A stretch of DNA of 64,000 bases from an uncultured Lentisphaeria bacterium (GTDB lineage: Bacteria > Verrucomicrobiota > Lentisphaeria > Oligosphaerales > Oligosphaeraceae): contig CAKUJM010000002.1 of assembly GCA_934661755.1 (NCBI GenBank), forward strand, positions 1 to 64,000. The letters are read 5' to 3'. Below the pieces are notes generated by a model that saw only the letters and a program-made list of their open reading frames with translations, was not told the DNA's origin and ran no database searches. Each line of letters opens with the position of its first letter. The stretch's first letter is position 1. The position numbers and the translations under genes were made by a program. This document shows positions 1 through 8,116 of the stretch, in pieces.

Positions 1-111
1 CTCGGGTGGGGAAAGAATGCGTTGATAAAAGGATACAAGATCCATTGACTTTCTCTGGCTGATGCGAATGGGGGGGGAAAAATTGCACATTACTGTAGCG
101 CTTCTTTTTCA

Positions 112-510
112 TTGTCGCTGGCGCTACCCATTATTTTTGTTGAAGAGCCTAAAATTCTCGCCTGGTCGGTCTTCCTCTACTCCTTCGGCTACGCCTTCGG
201 ACTCTGTTTTCTGGCGGTGGTGGTATGGAATAAATTCACCCCCTGGCCGCTGGAGTGGTGGGGGCACTATTTCTTCCTCAAGAATCTGCTGGTGGCGGGA
301 CTCATCGGCATCATCTCCACCTTCTGGTTCGGAATCTGCGGAACGAAGGATCTGTTCCGACTGTCCCGCGATCTGGAGGCGAGAGAGAACGACGTCCTCG
401 ACGACGGCCGCGTGGAAGGACACGTCTCAACCGCCGACCTGGCGCACATGAAGCAGATAGAAGCGGAGACCAATTCGATGCGGAAAGATTCCGCAGCGTC
501 GGGGAAATAA
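112..510 (+). pseudogene. C-terminal piece of a sodium:solute symporter-like membrane protein (5' part missing or out of frame)
   Basis: The 132 residues from a TTG codon contain two hydrophobic segments (about residues 15-38 and 54-75) separated by a tryptophan-rich loop with WPLEWWGHYF, then a charged tail with DDGRVEGHVS. This resembles the end of SLC5-type sodium:solute symporters seen in Lentisphaerota and Planctomycetes (family resemblance from memory). No full-length frame reaches in from the left edge: all three forward frames stop before base 65, and a seven-G run at 70-76 is a likely frameshift point. It may be a frameshifted or 5'-truncated gene, or a gene whose start lies outside the window. 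It points toward the ThuA gene, with a shared hairpin between them. Confidence 0.5.
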
Positions 511-532
511 GCTCACTGCCCGGGGAGGATGC

Positions 533-564
533 CGGCGGAACCGGAACACACTCCGATTCCGCCG
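533..564. terminator. bidirectional hairpin between convergent genes
   Basis: An 8-bp perfect stem (CGGCGGAA at 533-540, TTCCGCCG at 557-564) lies between the stop of the symporter-like ORF and the stop of the minus-strand ThuA gene, and is followed by CCCTTT. Its position between convergent stops fits a shared terminator. Confidence 0.5.
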
Positions 565-587
565 CCCTTTCCTCTGCCCCGGGCGGG

Positions 588-1232
588 TTACCTTGCCGCC
601 CAGAGGGCGCCGCGCACGATGATCTCCAGGCTCTGCGGCGACCGGCGGAAATCCTCCGCGACGTGTCCGAGCGAGGAGTAGAACACCTTTCCTTTTCCGT
701 AACGGCGCTTCCAGACCACCGGCATGACCGTGCCGTCGATCCAGGGGCAGACCGCGCCGTTGAACCGGGTGACCGCCAGCACCTCATTGCCGGGATCGAC
801 CTGCATGTAATACTGTTCGCTGTGCATGTCGAAGTCGCCGATGCCGTCGACGACCGGATCATGACCGGTGATCTCCACCCGGTAATCGATCACGTTCCCC
901 GGATGCGCCACCCACTGTCCGCCGGTCATGAACTGATACTCCGTATCCTGCCGGAACGCGTCGCACATGCCGCCGTGCCAGCCCGCCAGCCCGACGCCGT
1001 TCAGAACCGCCTTCCGCAGCGCGGCGCTCCCCCCCGGAATCAGCGTGCCCATCGTCCAGACCGGAAGGATGAGATCGTACTTCGTCTCCAGTTCCGGCTG
1101 AAGCAGGCACTCCTGCTGATCGAAAATCTCCACCTCCATGCCGCGTTTCCGCAGCTCTCCCGCCACCAGATCCGAAGTCTGCACCGGTTCATGCCCACTC
1201 CAGCCGCCGCGGAAAATCAATGCCCGTTTCAT
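588..1232 (-). CDS. ThuA-like domain protein
   Basis: The 214-residue protein has a full-length ThuA fold (class I glutamine-amidotransferase-like). It starts with an MKRALIFRGG beta strand, carries GWHGG at residues 84-88 and HPG at 110-112, and ends in a YGKGKVFYSSLGH strand. ThuA proteins are linked to trehalose and other sugar utilisation, and the biochemical reaction is not settled for the family. No signal peptide is seen, so it is probably cytoplasmic. It lies 39 bp downstream of the Gfo/Idh/MocA oxidoreductase on the same strand, a very common pairing in PVC and Bacteroidetes sugar loci, so the two are probably one operon under the divergent AraC regulator. Confidence 0.85.
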   Translation of the reverse strand: MKRALIFRGGWSGHEPVQTSDLVAGELRKRGMEVEIFDQQECLLQPELETKYDLILPVWTMGTLIPGGSAALRKAVLNGVGLAGWHGGMCDAFRQDTEYQFMTGGQWVAHPGNVIDYRVEITGHDPVVDGIGDFDMHSEQYYMQVDPGNEVLAVTRFNGAVCPWIDGTVMPVVWKRRYGKGKVFYSSLGHVAEDFRRSPQSLEIIVRGALWAAR

Positions 1233-1271
1233 TTTTCCATCTCCTGTTTTTATTCCGGATGCCTTATTGAA

Positions 1272-2363
1272 TCAATCCAGTTCACCGAAGGTCAATCCGA
1301 GCGGCAGCGGCGCCGGACGGTCACAGCTGCTTTCGAGCATGACGGTCCGCTCCCTCCGCCCCGCTTCGATGATCGAACACATCACGTCGAGCACATGGTA
1401 CGCCAATGCGCCGGAACAGCGGTGCGGCCGCTTCGTCGCGATTCCCTTCGCCATGTCGGCCAGCCCCAGACTTCGCATGTTGTCGTTGTACAGGAATGGG
1501 TTGTCCGCCATCGCCCAGTCGGCGCAAAGTCCCGCCTTGAAGAAGCGGATTCCGCCGTTGAAGGTGTTCGGGTCGGGGATGTGCAGCGCCCCCTCCGTGC
1601 CGTAAAGTTCGATGTCGCAATAGGAGCTGTGCTTCCAGACGTCGAAACTGGTAATCAGCGTGATGACCGCGCCGGAGACGAACTCCAGAATCGCGGCGAT
1701 GTGGGTATCGACCTCCACCGGGAAGGTTTTGTTCACGTTGACCTTGATCCCCGTCCGGCAGTCGGTCGAGCGGGTGTTGACCGAAACCACCTTGCGGACC
1801 GGACCGAGCATGTTGACCAGCGCCGTGATGTAGTACGGCCCCATGTCGAAAAGCGGTCCGCCCCCCTTGAGGTAGTAGAAGGCCGGAGCGGGATGCCAGG
1901 ATTCATGCCCGTGACAGAGCATGAAGGCGGTTCCGGCCACCACCTTGCCGATGAGTCCGTCGTCGATCAGCTTGCGGCAGGTCTGGTGGCCGCCGCCGAG
2001 AAAGGTGTCCGGCGCACAGCCGGTGCGCAAATGGTTCCGCTCCGCCAGTTCGAGAATCTCCTTTCCGGACTCCCGGTCGAGGCCGAACGGCTTCTCCGAA
2101 TAGACATGTTTCCCCGCCTCCAGCGCCCGACGGTCGATCTCCGTGTGCGACTGCGGTGTGGTCAGATTCAGGACGATGTCGATCGCAGGATCCGCCAGCA
2201 GCTCCTCCACCGGGAGAGAACGGATGCCGTACCGCTGCGCCTTCTCCTTCGCCGCTTCCGCCCGCAGGTCCGCGCACGCCGTGATCCGCAGATCCCGGAA
2301 CTTCGGCGCATTCTTGAGATAGATGTCGCTGATGTTGCCGCATCCGATGACTCCAACGTTCAT
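1272..2363 (-). CDS. Gfo/Idh/MocA family oxidoreductase
   Basis: This is a probable NAD(P)-dependent sugar or inositol dehydrogenase of 363 residues. The N-terminal Rossmann motif VIGCGNIS starts at residue 4, and the EKP signature (YSEKPFG) is at 90-92. The C-terminal domain contains the long beta-sheet part typical of the family. The ATG at 2363 is chosen because AAAGGAGA stands just upstream and the protein begins directly with the nucleotide-binding strand; the reading frame stays open a further 17 codons but has no need to start there. A TATAAT box on the minus strand (2417-2422) fits its promoter. The substrate cannot be told from sequence. Confidence 0.9.
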   Translation of the reverse strand: MNVGVIGCGNISDIYLKNAPKFRDLRITACADLRAEAAKEKAQRYGIRSLPVEELLADPAIDIVLNLTTPQSHTEIDRRALEAGKHVYSEKPFGLDRESGKEILELAERNHLRTGCAPDTFLGGGHQTCRKLIDDGLIGKVVAGTAFMLCHGHESWHPAPAFYYLKGGGPLFDMGPYYITALVNMLGPVRKVVSVNTRSTDCRTGIKVNVNKTFPVEVDTHIAAILEFVSGAVITLITSFDVWKHSSYCDIELYGTEGALHIPDPNTFNGGIRFFKAGLCADWAMADNPFLYNDNMRSLGLADMAKGIATKRPHRCSGALAYHVLDVMCSIIEAGRRERTVMLESSCDRPAPLPLGLTFGELD

Positions 2364-2390
2364 GAAAATCGTTCTCCTTTTTGCATTCCC

Positions 2391-2419
2391 TTGACAAATC
2401 TTCCGGAACTGCATATATT
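2391..2419 (+). promoter_or_regulatory. sigma70-type promoter of the AraC gene, overlapping the divergent promoter
   Basis: TTGACA at 2391-2396 and TATATT at 2414-2419 are separated by exactly 17 bp and lead into the AraC start at 2445. On the opposite strand a perfect TATAAT (2417-2422) points toward the Gfo/Idh/MocA gene. The divergent promoters therefore overlap in an 81-bp spacer, a layout that allows the AraC protein to control both. Confidence 0.6.
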
Positions 2420-2444
2420 ATACACGATAAAACGCAAAACAGGA

Positions 2445-3281
2445 ATGGAGAAACGCGCCAAGTTCATGGAGGAACATGTCAAACATCTGACGCCGTTCCG
2501 GCGGGAGTTTTCGCTGCTGCCTCGAATCGGTTTGATCGGCTTTCTCCCGGCGAAGCGCGACCGGATCCGGCAGACCTTCGAGTCCTGCAACTTCTCGTTC
2601 ATCCTGAAGGGCGGCGGCGATTACCTCTTCCGCGGGAAGCGTTTCGCGGTGGAGGCGCCGTGCATGCTGATTCAGTGGCCCGGCGAACCGATGGATTACG
2701 GTCCCTCCGGCGAGTGGAGCGAGCTCTACTTCATCTATCCGCCGGAGAGTTTCGCACTTCTGACCGCTTCCGGCCTGATGAAGACCGGCGCCCCGGTCCG
2801 CACCATGTCGAATTTCGGCAGGATTCAGGAGAAGGCCGACCGCCTGCGGCAGGAACTGAACGGAGAGAACCTCAACGCGGACCGGATCGACCTGCTCTGT
2901 TATGAACTGCTGCTGGAAAGCTGGGTGAAGAGCGGCGAAGATCAGCTGAACCGCTCCCGGATTCCGGAGATCCGCCGCCGTCTGGAACGCCATCCGGGGC
3001 AGGAGATCGACTGCGCCGCGCTCGCCGCGGAGTTCAGCATGTCGCTCTCCTCGCTGCGGCGCTACTGGCGCCAGTACCACGGTCCGGAATCCTTCTCCGC
3101 CTACCGGAACGGCTGTTTTCTGCGGAAAAGCTGCCGGCTGCTGGTGGAAACCAGTCTGCAGATCAAGGAGATCGCCGCGGAACTGGAGTTCAGCGATCCC
3201 TTCTATTTCTCCCGGAAGTTTCATCAGCTTGCGGGAGTTTCCCCGCAGGAGTACCGGCGGAAGTATCAGGTGTTTCCGTAA
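2445..3281 (+). CDS. AraC-family transcriptional regulator
   Basis: The 278-residue protein has an N-terminal cupin-like sensing region (about residues 20-110, with the GGGDYLFRGKRF strand and a PGEPMDYGP turn). The C-terminal AraC/XylS double helix-turn-helix lies at about 180-275, including LQIKEIAAELEFSDPFYFSR and the GVSPQEYRRKY end motif. The frame is open far upstream, but the part before 2445 lies antisense to the ThuA and oxidoreductase genes and is not coding. The gene is divergent from the Gfo/Idh/MocA-ThuA pair, so it probably regulates that pair in response to a sugar. Confidence 0.85.
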   Translation: MEKRAKFMEEHVKHLTPFRREFSLLPRIGLIGFLPAKRDRIRQTFESCNFSFILKGGGDYLFRGKRFAVEAPCMLIQWPGEPMDYGPSGEWSELYFIYPPESFALLTASGLMKTGAPVRTMSNFGRIQEKADRLRQELNGENLNADRIDLLCYELLLESWVKSGEDQLNRSRIPEIRRRLERHPGQEIDCAALAAEFSMSLSSLRRYWRQYHGPESFSAYRNGCFLRKSCRLLVETSLQIKEIAAELEFSDPFYFSRKFHQLAGVSPQEYRRKYQVFP

Positions 3282-3606
3282 CGGCCGGCACATCTGCGGA
3301 CAATTGCCCCTGCGGCTGATTCCGGAACCTTTCCAGAAGCCTCAGGACCTCCTGATCCGGGGGAGATTCCGCCGCTTTCGCAATCCGGTTCAAATTGGCT
3401 CGGCAGGTCACGTCGGCATAATGGCTTCTGATTGCATGGAAAAAGCCGACCACCAGCGCGGTGTTGAACAGGAGCACACTCAAGGCAAGCAGCAGTTTCA
3501 ACCGCTCGCCGATCCGCTTTCCGGAACAGGCAAGCAGGAGCAGAGACAGCCCGGACAACAGCATGATCCAGCAGAAATAAGCGAACAGCTCCTGCACCGC
3601 ACTCAT
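3190..3606 (-). CDS. small membrane protein of unknown function
   Basis: The 138 residues carry two strongly hydrophobic segments (about 7-27 and 35-58), then a charged, probably cytosolic or periplasmic helix rich in R, E and Q, and a Pro/Thr-rich tail. I do not recognise the family. The last 30 codons overlap the 3' end of the convergent AraC gene, so the true stop may have been lost. Its ATG overlaps the stop of the preceding small gene, which indicates translational coupling and argues that both are real. Confidence 0.5.
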   Translation of the reverse strand: MSAVQELFAYFCWIMLLSGLSLLLLACSGKRIGERLKLLLALSVLLFNTALVVGFFHAIRSHYADVTCRANLNRIAKAAESPPDQEVLRLLERFRNQPQGQLSADVPAVTETPDTSAGTPAGKLPQADETSGRNRRDR

Positions 3607-3857
3607 CTGCCGCCCTCCCCCTCCGCCTTCCGGACCGCGTCGAAAAAAGCCTGCGTGATCTGGTCAAGGCTCCTGCCGTGATATTCCGCATACCAGTCCC
3701 GCCGAAGCGCCTCCGCCAGCGCATCGCGTCTGCCCTCCCGGATCAGTTGCGCCGCCCGGTCGCATGCCTCGCGATGGCGGGGCATACTGAAGAATTTCTC
3801 CCGGAGGATGAAAAAGCCCACCGCACCGCAGAAGAACAGGGCGGCGGCCAGCAGCAC
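3603..3857 (-). CDS. small single-pass membrane protein of unknown function
   Basis: From the GTG at 3857 the protein has 84 residues. One membrane span (about residues 1-18) is followed by a soluble helical part ending RKAEGEGGR. The start is doubtful: the frame continues upstream through a basic stretch (PDRGRWKRPAAG) that would give a classic membrane anchor, and a good AAAGGAG site stands before CTG codons at 3902 and 3899. The real start may therefore be a CTG there, giving about 98 residues. It is coupled to the next small membrane gene by a four-base overlap. Confidence 0.5.
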   Translation of the reverse strand: MLLAAALFFCGAVGFFILREKFFSMPRHREACDRAAQLIREGRRDALAEALRRDWYAEYHGRSLDQITQAFFDAVRKAEGEGGR

Positions 3858-3970
3858 GCCCGCCGCCGGTCGTTTCCAGCGCCCGCGGTCCGGAATCAGC
3901 AGAAACTCCTTTTGTCAAAGCACCGGCAAAAGGAAAAATGAAGGAAAGGAATTATCCGATACGCATAGGC

Positions 3971-4145
3971 TCAACATCCGATGGATGCATTATCATCCAT
4001 CGGAATCTCCGTCCCGTCTTCCATGACCGGAACCCTCTCCGCAACGGAGATGTTCCGCACCACGCCGGCCACGGTGACGTAAGCGCCGCCAGCCTTCCGC
4101 TCGTCCGGGACAAAGTATTCGATGGTCACTTCCGGGCGGTCTTTT
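3971..4145 (-). pseudogene. 3' remnant of a YolD-like gene (third copy)
   Basis: On the minus strand this stretch encodes KDRPEVTIEYFVPDERK and then VMEDGTEIPMDDNASI before a stop, matching the C-terminal 50 or so residues of the two longer YolD-like copies at 7497-7904 and 16646-17044. Everything upstream of the KDRPE codons is missing. The last codons now form a perfect 10-bp stem (CCGATGGATG at 3978-3987 and its complement at 3994-4003), which may terminate the LysR transcript. Confidence 0.8.
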
Positions 4146-4183
4146 TCGGAACACGGGTGGACCGCTATTCTTCCACGGGGATT

Positions 4184-5083
4184 TTATTTCCCGGCGGTGA
4201 AATTCTCTTTCATCCGTTCCAGAAACTTTTCGGCGGGATCGGAAAAGATCCGGTTCTTTTTCCAGACGATGTCGAGCCCCACTTCCAGTTTCGGTTTCAG
4301 CGGACGGAAGCACAAGTCGCTCTGGCTGGTCGCGTTGATGAGCCGGTCCAGTCCCAGGGCGCACCCCATTCCCGCGCGGATCAGCAGTGCGGCGTTGAAG
4401 ATCAGATTGTAAGTCCCCGCGACTTTGACGGAGCCGCCCCATTCCCCGAACCAGTCGGCAATGATGCCGATCAGTTTTTCATTGCGGAACGTCTGTCTGG
4501 AGAGAAACAACGGCACCTCGGCAAGATCGGACGGACGGATCGTTTTTCGTTTGGCAAGAACGTGGTCTTTCCGGAGGATCAGTCCCCAAGTGTCTTTGAG
4601 GGGGAGCGGCAGACTGTCGTAGCGGGAAATATCCGTGGGCTGGATCAGGATTCCGAAGTCCAGAATTCCCCGGTCGAGCCGTTCCGTCACATCCTCCGCA
4701 TTGCCGCTGTGCAGATGAAAGCGAACCTGCGGATGATCGGAATGGAAAAGATTGATGACCTCCGCCAGCAACGAGAGCGCCTGGCTTTCCCCGCAGCCGA
4801 TGTAAATATCCCCGGCGACGGCACGGGAACCGGCGTAGAATTCGGCTTCTGTCTGGTTGACGATCTCCATGATCTCCTCGGCTCGCTGGCGGAGCAGCAT
4901 TCCGTCCCGGGTAAGCGTAACGTGATGACTGCCGCGTAAGAACAGCTTTTTGCCGAGTTCATATTCCAGATCCTGCAGCTGCCTCGACAACGTCGGTTGG
5001 GTGACGTGCAGACTGTGCGCGGCGGCAGTCATGCTGCCGGTCTGTGCCACGCTCAAAAAATATTTCAAGACTCTGAGTTCCAT
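4184..5083 (-). CDS. LysR-family transcriptional regulator
   Basis: The 299-residue protein has the normal length and layout of the family. A winged helix-turn-helix occupies residues 1-60 (MELRVLKYFLSVAQTGSM, then TQPTLSRQLQDLE), and a periplasmic-binding-protein-like effector domain occupies about 90-295 (GDIYIGCGES, then DFGILIQP). The ATG at 5083 is preferred over upstream starts because GAGAGG precedes it and the domain begins there. It is divergent from the hydrolase-cyclophilin-flavodoxin operon, and a T-N11-A palindrome sits in the spacer, so control of that operon plus autoregulation is the likely role. Confidence 0.9.
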   Translation of the reverse strand: MELRVLKYFLSVAQTGSMTAAAHSLHVTQPTLSRQLQDLEYELGKKLFLRGSHHVTLTRDGMLLRQRAEEIMEIVNQTEAEFYAGSRAVAGDIYIGCGESQALSLLAEVINLFHSDHPQVRFHLHSGNAEDVTERLDRGILDFGILIQPTDISRYDSLPLPLKDTWGLILRKDHVLAKRKTIRPSDLAEVPLFLSRQTFRNEKLIGIIADWFGEWGGSVKVAGTYNLIFNAALLIRAGMGCALGLDRLINATSQSDLCFRPLKPKLEVGLDIVWKKNRIFSDPAEKFLERMKENFTAGK

Positions 5084-5129
5084 GATTTGCCTCTCTTCCG
5101 GTTTATGAGACAATATACCTTGCGTATCC

Positions 5130-5144
5130 ATGCTTTTCAAGCAT
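5130..5144. promoter_or_regulatory. probable LysR-binding box (T-N11-A palindrome)
   Basis: ATGCTTTTCAAGCAT is a perfect 6-3-6 inverted repeat that meets the LysR T-N11-A rule. It lies between the divergent LysR gene and the hydrolase operon, about 24 bp before the operon's -35 candidate. Confidence 0.6.
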
Positions 5145-5167
5145 ATCATCATATAAAAACAAAGTAT

Positions 5168-5196
5168 TTGCTATTTCATTGCACCGCACTTATATT
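5168..5196 (+). promoter_or_regulatory. sigma70-type promoter for the hydrolase operon
   Basis: TTGCTA (5168-5173) and TATATT (5191-5196) are spaced by 17 bp, 45 bp before the ATG at 5241, which has AAAGGA upstream. Confidence 0.45.
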
Positions 5197-5240
5197 AATG
5201 CTCCAATACACAAATTATCCTCAACGAAAGGAAACACAAA

Positions 5241-6329
5241 ATGAAGACGATCGGAAAAATCATCGGTCTGGCCTTGCTGTCAGGAATCGCATTCACTTCT
5301 AGCGGAAAGGAAATACGGGAAATGACGGACATGAAAAATCCCGGCGTAAAAGACGAGAAACTCCAATTGACAACGGAATGGGACAAAATCTTCCCCAAAA
5401 GCGAGAAGGTGGACCATTGCAAGGTAACGTTCCACAACCGGTTCGGCATCACGCTTGCCGCCGACCTCTACAAGCCGAAGAATGCTTCGGGCAAACTCCC
5501 CGCCATTGCGGTTTCGGGTCCGTTCGGCGCGGTAAAGGAACAATCCAGCGGGATCTACGCTCAGCAGCTGGCGGAGCGCGGTTTCCTGACCATCGCTTTC
5601 GATCCCTCGTTCACCGGGGAATCGGGCGGCACTCCCCGCTTTGTTGCGTCTCCGGACATCAACACGGAGGATTTTTCCGCCGCGGTGGATTATCTGAGCA
5701 ACCGTCCTGATGTCGACCCGGAACGGATCGGCATTGTCGGCATCTGCGGCTGGGGCGGCATGGCGATCAATGCCGCCGCCGTCGACACCCGTATCAAGGC
5801 GACGGTCGCCGTCACCATGTATGACATGACGCGCGTTACCGCCAACGGCTACAATGATGCGGATGACAATCCCCAGGCGCGGCGGAAACTGCGTCAGGCG
5901 CTGAACGCCCAGCGCACGAAAGATTATGCCGCAGGATTTTATGAACTCGCGGGCGGGGTGATCGACCCGCTCCCCGCCGATGCGCCGCAGTTCGTCAAGG
6001 AGTACTACGACCATTACAAGACCAAACGCGGCTATCATCCGCGCTCGCTCAACTCCAACCGGGGCTGGAACAAGACCTCCGCCATTTCGTTCCTGAATGC
6101 CAAACTGCTGGCCTACGCGGGCGAGATCTAATCGCCGGTCATGGTCGTTCACGGCGAAAAGGCGCACAGCCGGTATTTCGGCGAAACCGCGTTCAAGATG
6201 CTCAAAGGCGACAACAAGGAACTCGTCATCGTTCCCGGCGCAGTGCATTGCGATCTTTACGACAATATGAAGCTCATCCCCTTCGACAGGATCGACGGAT
6301 TTTTCCGGAAATATCTTGGAAAGAAGTAA
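5241..6329 (+). pseudogene. exported alpha/beta hydrolase, interrupted by one in-frame TAA
   Basis: A signal-peptide-like start (residues 1-22) is followed by an alpha/beta-hydrolase (dienelactone-hydrolase/YcjY-like) fold. It has a GPFGAVKEQ loop, a nucleophile-elbow region GICGWGG at 167-173, and the family's MYDMTRV stretch. After codon 296 a TAA (6129-6131) interrupts the frame, but the same frame continues directly with the conserved C-terminal strands VMVVHGEKAHSRYF and VPGAVHCDLYD, which holds the expected catalytic His. There is no indel, so this is a single nonsense change in an otherwise intact gene of about 361 codons. Without the tail the enzyme would lack its His. Recent inactivation, a sequencing error, or readthrough are all possible. 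Confidence 0.8.
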
Positions 6330-6335
6330 GAACAC

Positions 6336-6821
6336 ATGAAGCGCGGGATATTTCGTGGAATGAGCAAGGCCGGAGTATGTCTCTGCCTCCTCGCAGTGGC
6401 GGCATGGCTGTCTGCGGCCTGCTCGAAAAACGAAGGGACACCTGCCACGGAAAGAAATATGTCTGAAATCAAAATCACCATCGCGGGAAAGAATTTCACC
6501 GCAATTCCGGCAAACACCCCGGCTGCGGCAAAGTTTTTGAAGCGTCTTCCGCTGACGCTGCGGATGAACGAATTGAACGGGAATGAGAAATATGCCGGGC
6601 TGTCCGACAAACTCCCCGCCGACCCCGCATGTCCCGGCAGGATCGGCAGCGGGGAGCTGATGCTTTACGGAAATTCCACGCTGGTGCTGTTCTACGAGTC
6701 GTTTCCGACCTCATACAGCTATACCCGGATCGGTAAGATCACGGACGTCCGCGGGCTGAAAGAAGCCGTCGGCCGGGAAAACATCACGGTAACTTTTGAA
6801 ACAATGCAGGATAAACAGTAA
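6336..6821 (+). CDS. cyclophilin-like lipoprotein
   Basis: The 161-residue precursor has a basic start, a hydrophobic stretch and a lipobox LSAAC near residue 28, so it is a likely lipoprotein. The mature part matches the small cyclophilin-like fold proteins (SEIKITIAGKNFTA, LPLTLRMNELNGNEKY, GSGELMLYGNSTLVLFY) that are often encoded next to flavodoxins and hydrolases in gut anaerobes. Prolyl isomerase activity is not established for this branch. It starts 6 bp after the hydrolase and is followed by the flavodoxin, so all three appear co-transcribed. Confidence 0.8.
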   Translation: MKRGIFRGMSKAGVCLCLLAVAAWLSAACSKNEGTPATERNMSEIKITIAGKNFTAIPANTPAAAKFLKRLPLTLRMNELNGNEKYAGLSDKLPADPACPGRIGSGELMLYGNSTLVLFYESFPTSYSYTRIGKITDVRGLKEAVGRENITVTFETMQDKQ

Positions 6822-6836
6822 ACTATGGAGGCCTCC

Positions 6837-7382
6837 ATGAAGAAAGTGCTTATCATTTCCGCATCGCCGCGCAAGAACGGCAATTCCGATCTGCTCTGCG
6901 ATGAATTTGCCAAAGGTGCAATCGAGGCCGGACACGAGGTGGAGAAGATCCGTCTCGCCGAGAAGATGGTCGGCTACTGCACCGGCTGCTATGCCTGTCA
7001 GAAACTGAACCGCTGCGTCCAGAATGACGACGCCAACGCGATCGTGGAAAAGATGCTTTCCGCCGATGTGATCGTACTGGCCACGCCGGTCTATTTCTAC
7101 TCGATGGACGCCCAGCTCAAAGCTCTTATCGACCGGACCGTTTCCCGCTGGAGCGACTTCGGCTGCTTCAAGGGTACGGAGTTCTGGCATATCATCACCG
7201 CGGCCGATACGAATAAGGATATGATGTCCGCCACGCTGGAAGGCTTGCGCGGCTTCATGCGCGACTGCATGGAAGGTTCAATCGAACGCGGCGTCCTCTA
7301 TGGGACAGGCGCATATGAAAAGGGCGAAGTCCGGTCCCTGCCGGTCTTCAAGGAAGCCTACGAAGCCGGAAAGACCTGCTGA
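6837..7382 (+). CDS. flavodoxin-family NAD(P)H-dependent FMN reductase
   Basis: The protein has 181 residues from the ATG at 6837, which is preceded by GGAGG at ideal distance; an in-frame ATG at 6825 is less likely. MKKVLIISASPRKNGNSDLL forms the FMN phosphate-binding loop. CTGCYACQKLNRC is the cysteine-bearing segment seen in many iron-sulfur/flavodoxin-like reductases, and TPVYFYSMDAQLK is the flavin-contact loop. It is the last gene of the LysR-linked operon and probably supplies reducing power or quinone/flavin reduction. It is cytoplasmic, since no signal peptide is seen. Confidence 0.85.
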   Translation: MKKVLIISASPRKNGNSDLLCDEFAKGAIEAGHEVEKIRLAEKMVGYCTGCYACQKLNRCVQNDDANAIVEKMLSADVIVLATPVYFYSMDAQLKALIDRTVSRWSDFGCFKGTEFWHIITAADTNKDMMSATLEGLRGFMRDCMEGSIERGVLYGTGAYEKGEVRSLPVFKEAYEAGKTC

Positions 7383-7426
7383 AAACAGTTGATACGCCTT
7401 TATATCGGATGGTCGGGAGCGATCCC

Positions 7427-7473
7427 GACCGCCTTCTAACGGTCAGTTCGGAATACTCTCCGCACTGCGGAGA
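7427..7473. terminator. paired hairpins between flavodoxin and YolD-like gene (copy 1)
   Basis: Two stem-loops stand in a row: GACCG/CGGTC (7427-7444) with loop CCTTCTAA, and TCTCCGC/GCGGAGA (7457-7473). The same pair with nearly the same loops occurs at 16575-16622, again between a flavodoxin and a YolD-like gene that converge. This fits a conserved bidirectional terminator. Confidence 0.55.
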
Positions 7474-7496
7474 CAATCTGAAAACATCCCTGCAGT

Positions 7497-7904
7497 TCAG
7501 ATCGCGATGGATGCAATGTCATCCAGCGGGATAACCGTCCCGTCTTCCATGACCAGCGTCCTCTCCGGAACGGAGATATGCCGCACCACGCCGATCACGG
7601 AGACATACGCGCCGCCAGCTTTCCGCTCGTCCGGGACAAAGTATTCGAAGGTCACTTCCGGACGGTCTTTCAGGCGGGCGGCAAGATCGGTGAGACGGCG
7701 GTTCAATTCAGCGGCCTCCTGCGCGTCCAGTTCGCGCCTTTCAGTGGTTAGCCGGGCAGTTTCCCCTACTGCCGCCTCGTAGCCTGTCAGCGCGGCAAAC
7801 GGCGCGAACTGTGCGGCTCTGTCGTGCATCGACATCTGCGGATGGTTCTGCGAGACGTGGTGCGACAGGCGAATGATGTCATCGTAGGGTGATGTTGCGT
7901 TCAT
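7497..7904 (-). CDS. YolD-like protein (copy 1)
   Basis: The 135-residue protein begins PYDDIIRLSHHVSQNHPQMS, then DRAAQFAPFAALTGYEAAV, a charged helix (residues about 55-90), and a small beta-rich C-terminal half ending GTVIPLDDIASI. This is the family often encoded beside Y-family DNA polymerases in Firmicutes and of uncertain function; no such polymerase is visible here. The ATG at 7904 has GAGGTT upstream. It is about 90 percent identical by eye to the copy at 16646-17044, and a 3' remnant lies at 3971-4145. A 21-codon ORF (start 7974, stop 7909) immediately upstream may be the end of a lost partner gene. Confidence 0.8.
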   Translation of the reverse strand: MNATSPYDDIIRLSHHVSQNHPQMSMHDRAAQFAPFAALTGYEAAVGETARLTTERRELDAQEAAELNRRLTDLAARLKDRPEVTFEYFVPDERKAGGAYVSVIGVVRHISVPERTLVMEDGTVIPLDDIASIAI

Positions 7905-7970
7905 AACCTCAATAAATCCTGTTGCCCTTTCCCTTGTAGAGCTCAAACGGGGCGAATGAATCTTTTTCCG

Positions 7971-8019
7971 CCATTTTTTTCACCTTCCCCAAATCTATCG
8001 CGGGATGTGAAAAAAATGG
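7971..8019. repeat. 13-bp perfect inverted repeat with 23-bp spacer
   Basis: CCATTTTTTTCAC (7971-7983) is matched exactly by its complement at 8007-8019, and the flanking bases CTTCCCC/GGGGAG extend the pairing. It lies in the 212-bp gap between the YolD-like gene and the alkyltransferase gene. It could be a terminator or the fused ends of a lost mobile element. Otherwise the gap holds only the 21-codon ORF noted above. Confidence 0.55.
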
Positions 8020-8116
8020 GGAGTAGGAGCATGGATCAATATGAAAATGGACGGGGGAGTCGAAGGCACTGCCGGTGCAGCGAAGGCCTTGTGGATTCCC
8101 AACTGGCTTGAATTGA

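Noticed and set aside
255..2444. N-terminal extension of the AraC gene of more than 700 codons
   Set aside because: This stretch lies antisense to the ThuA and oxidoreductase genes, and a good promoter and the domain start place the AraC start at 2445.
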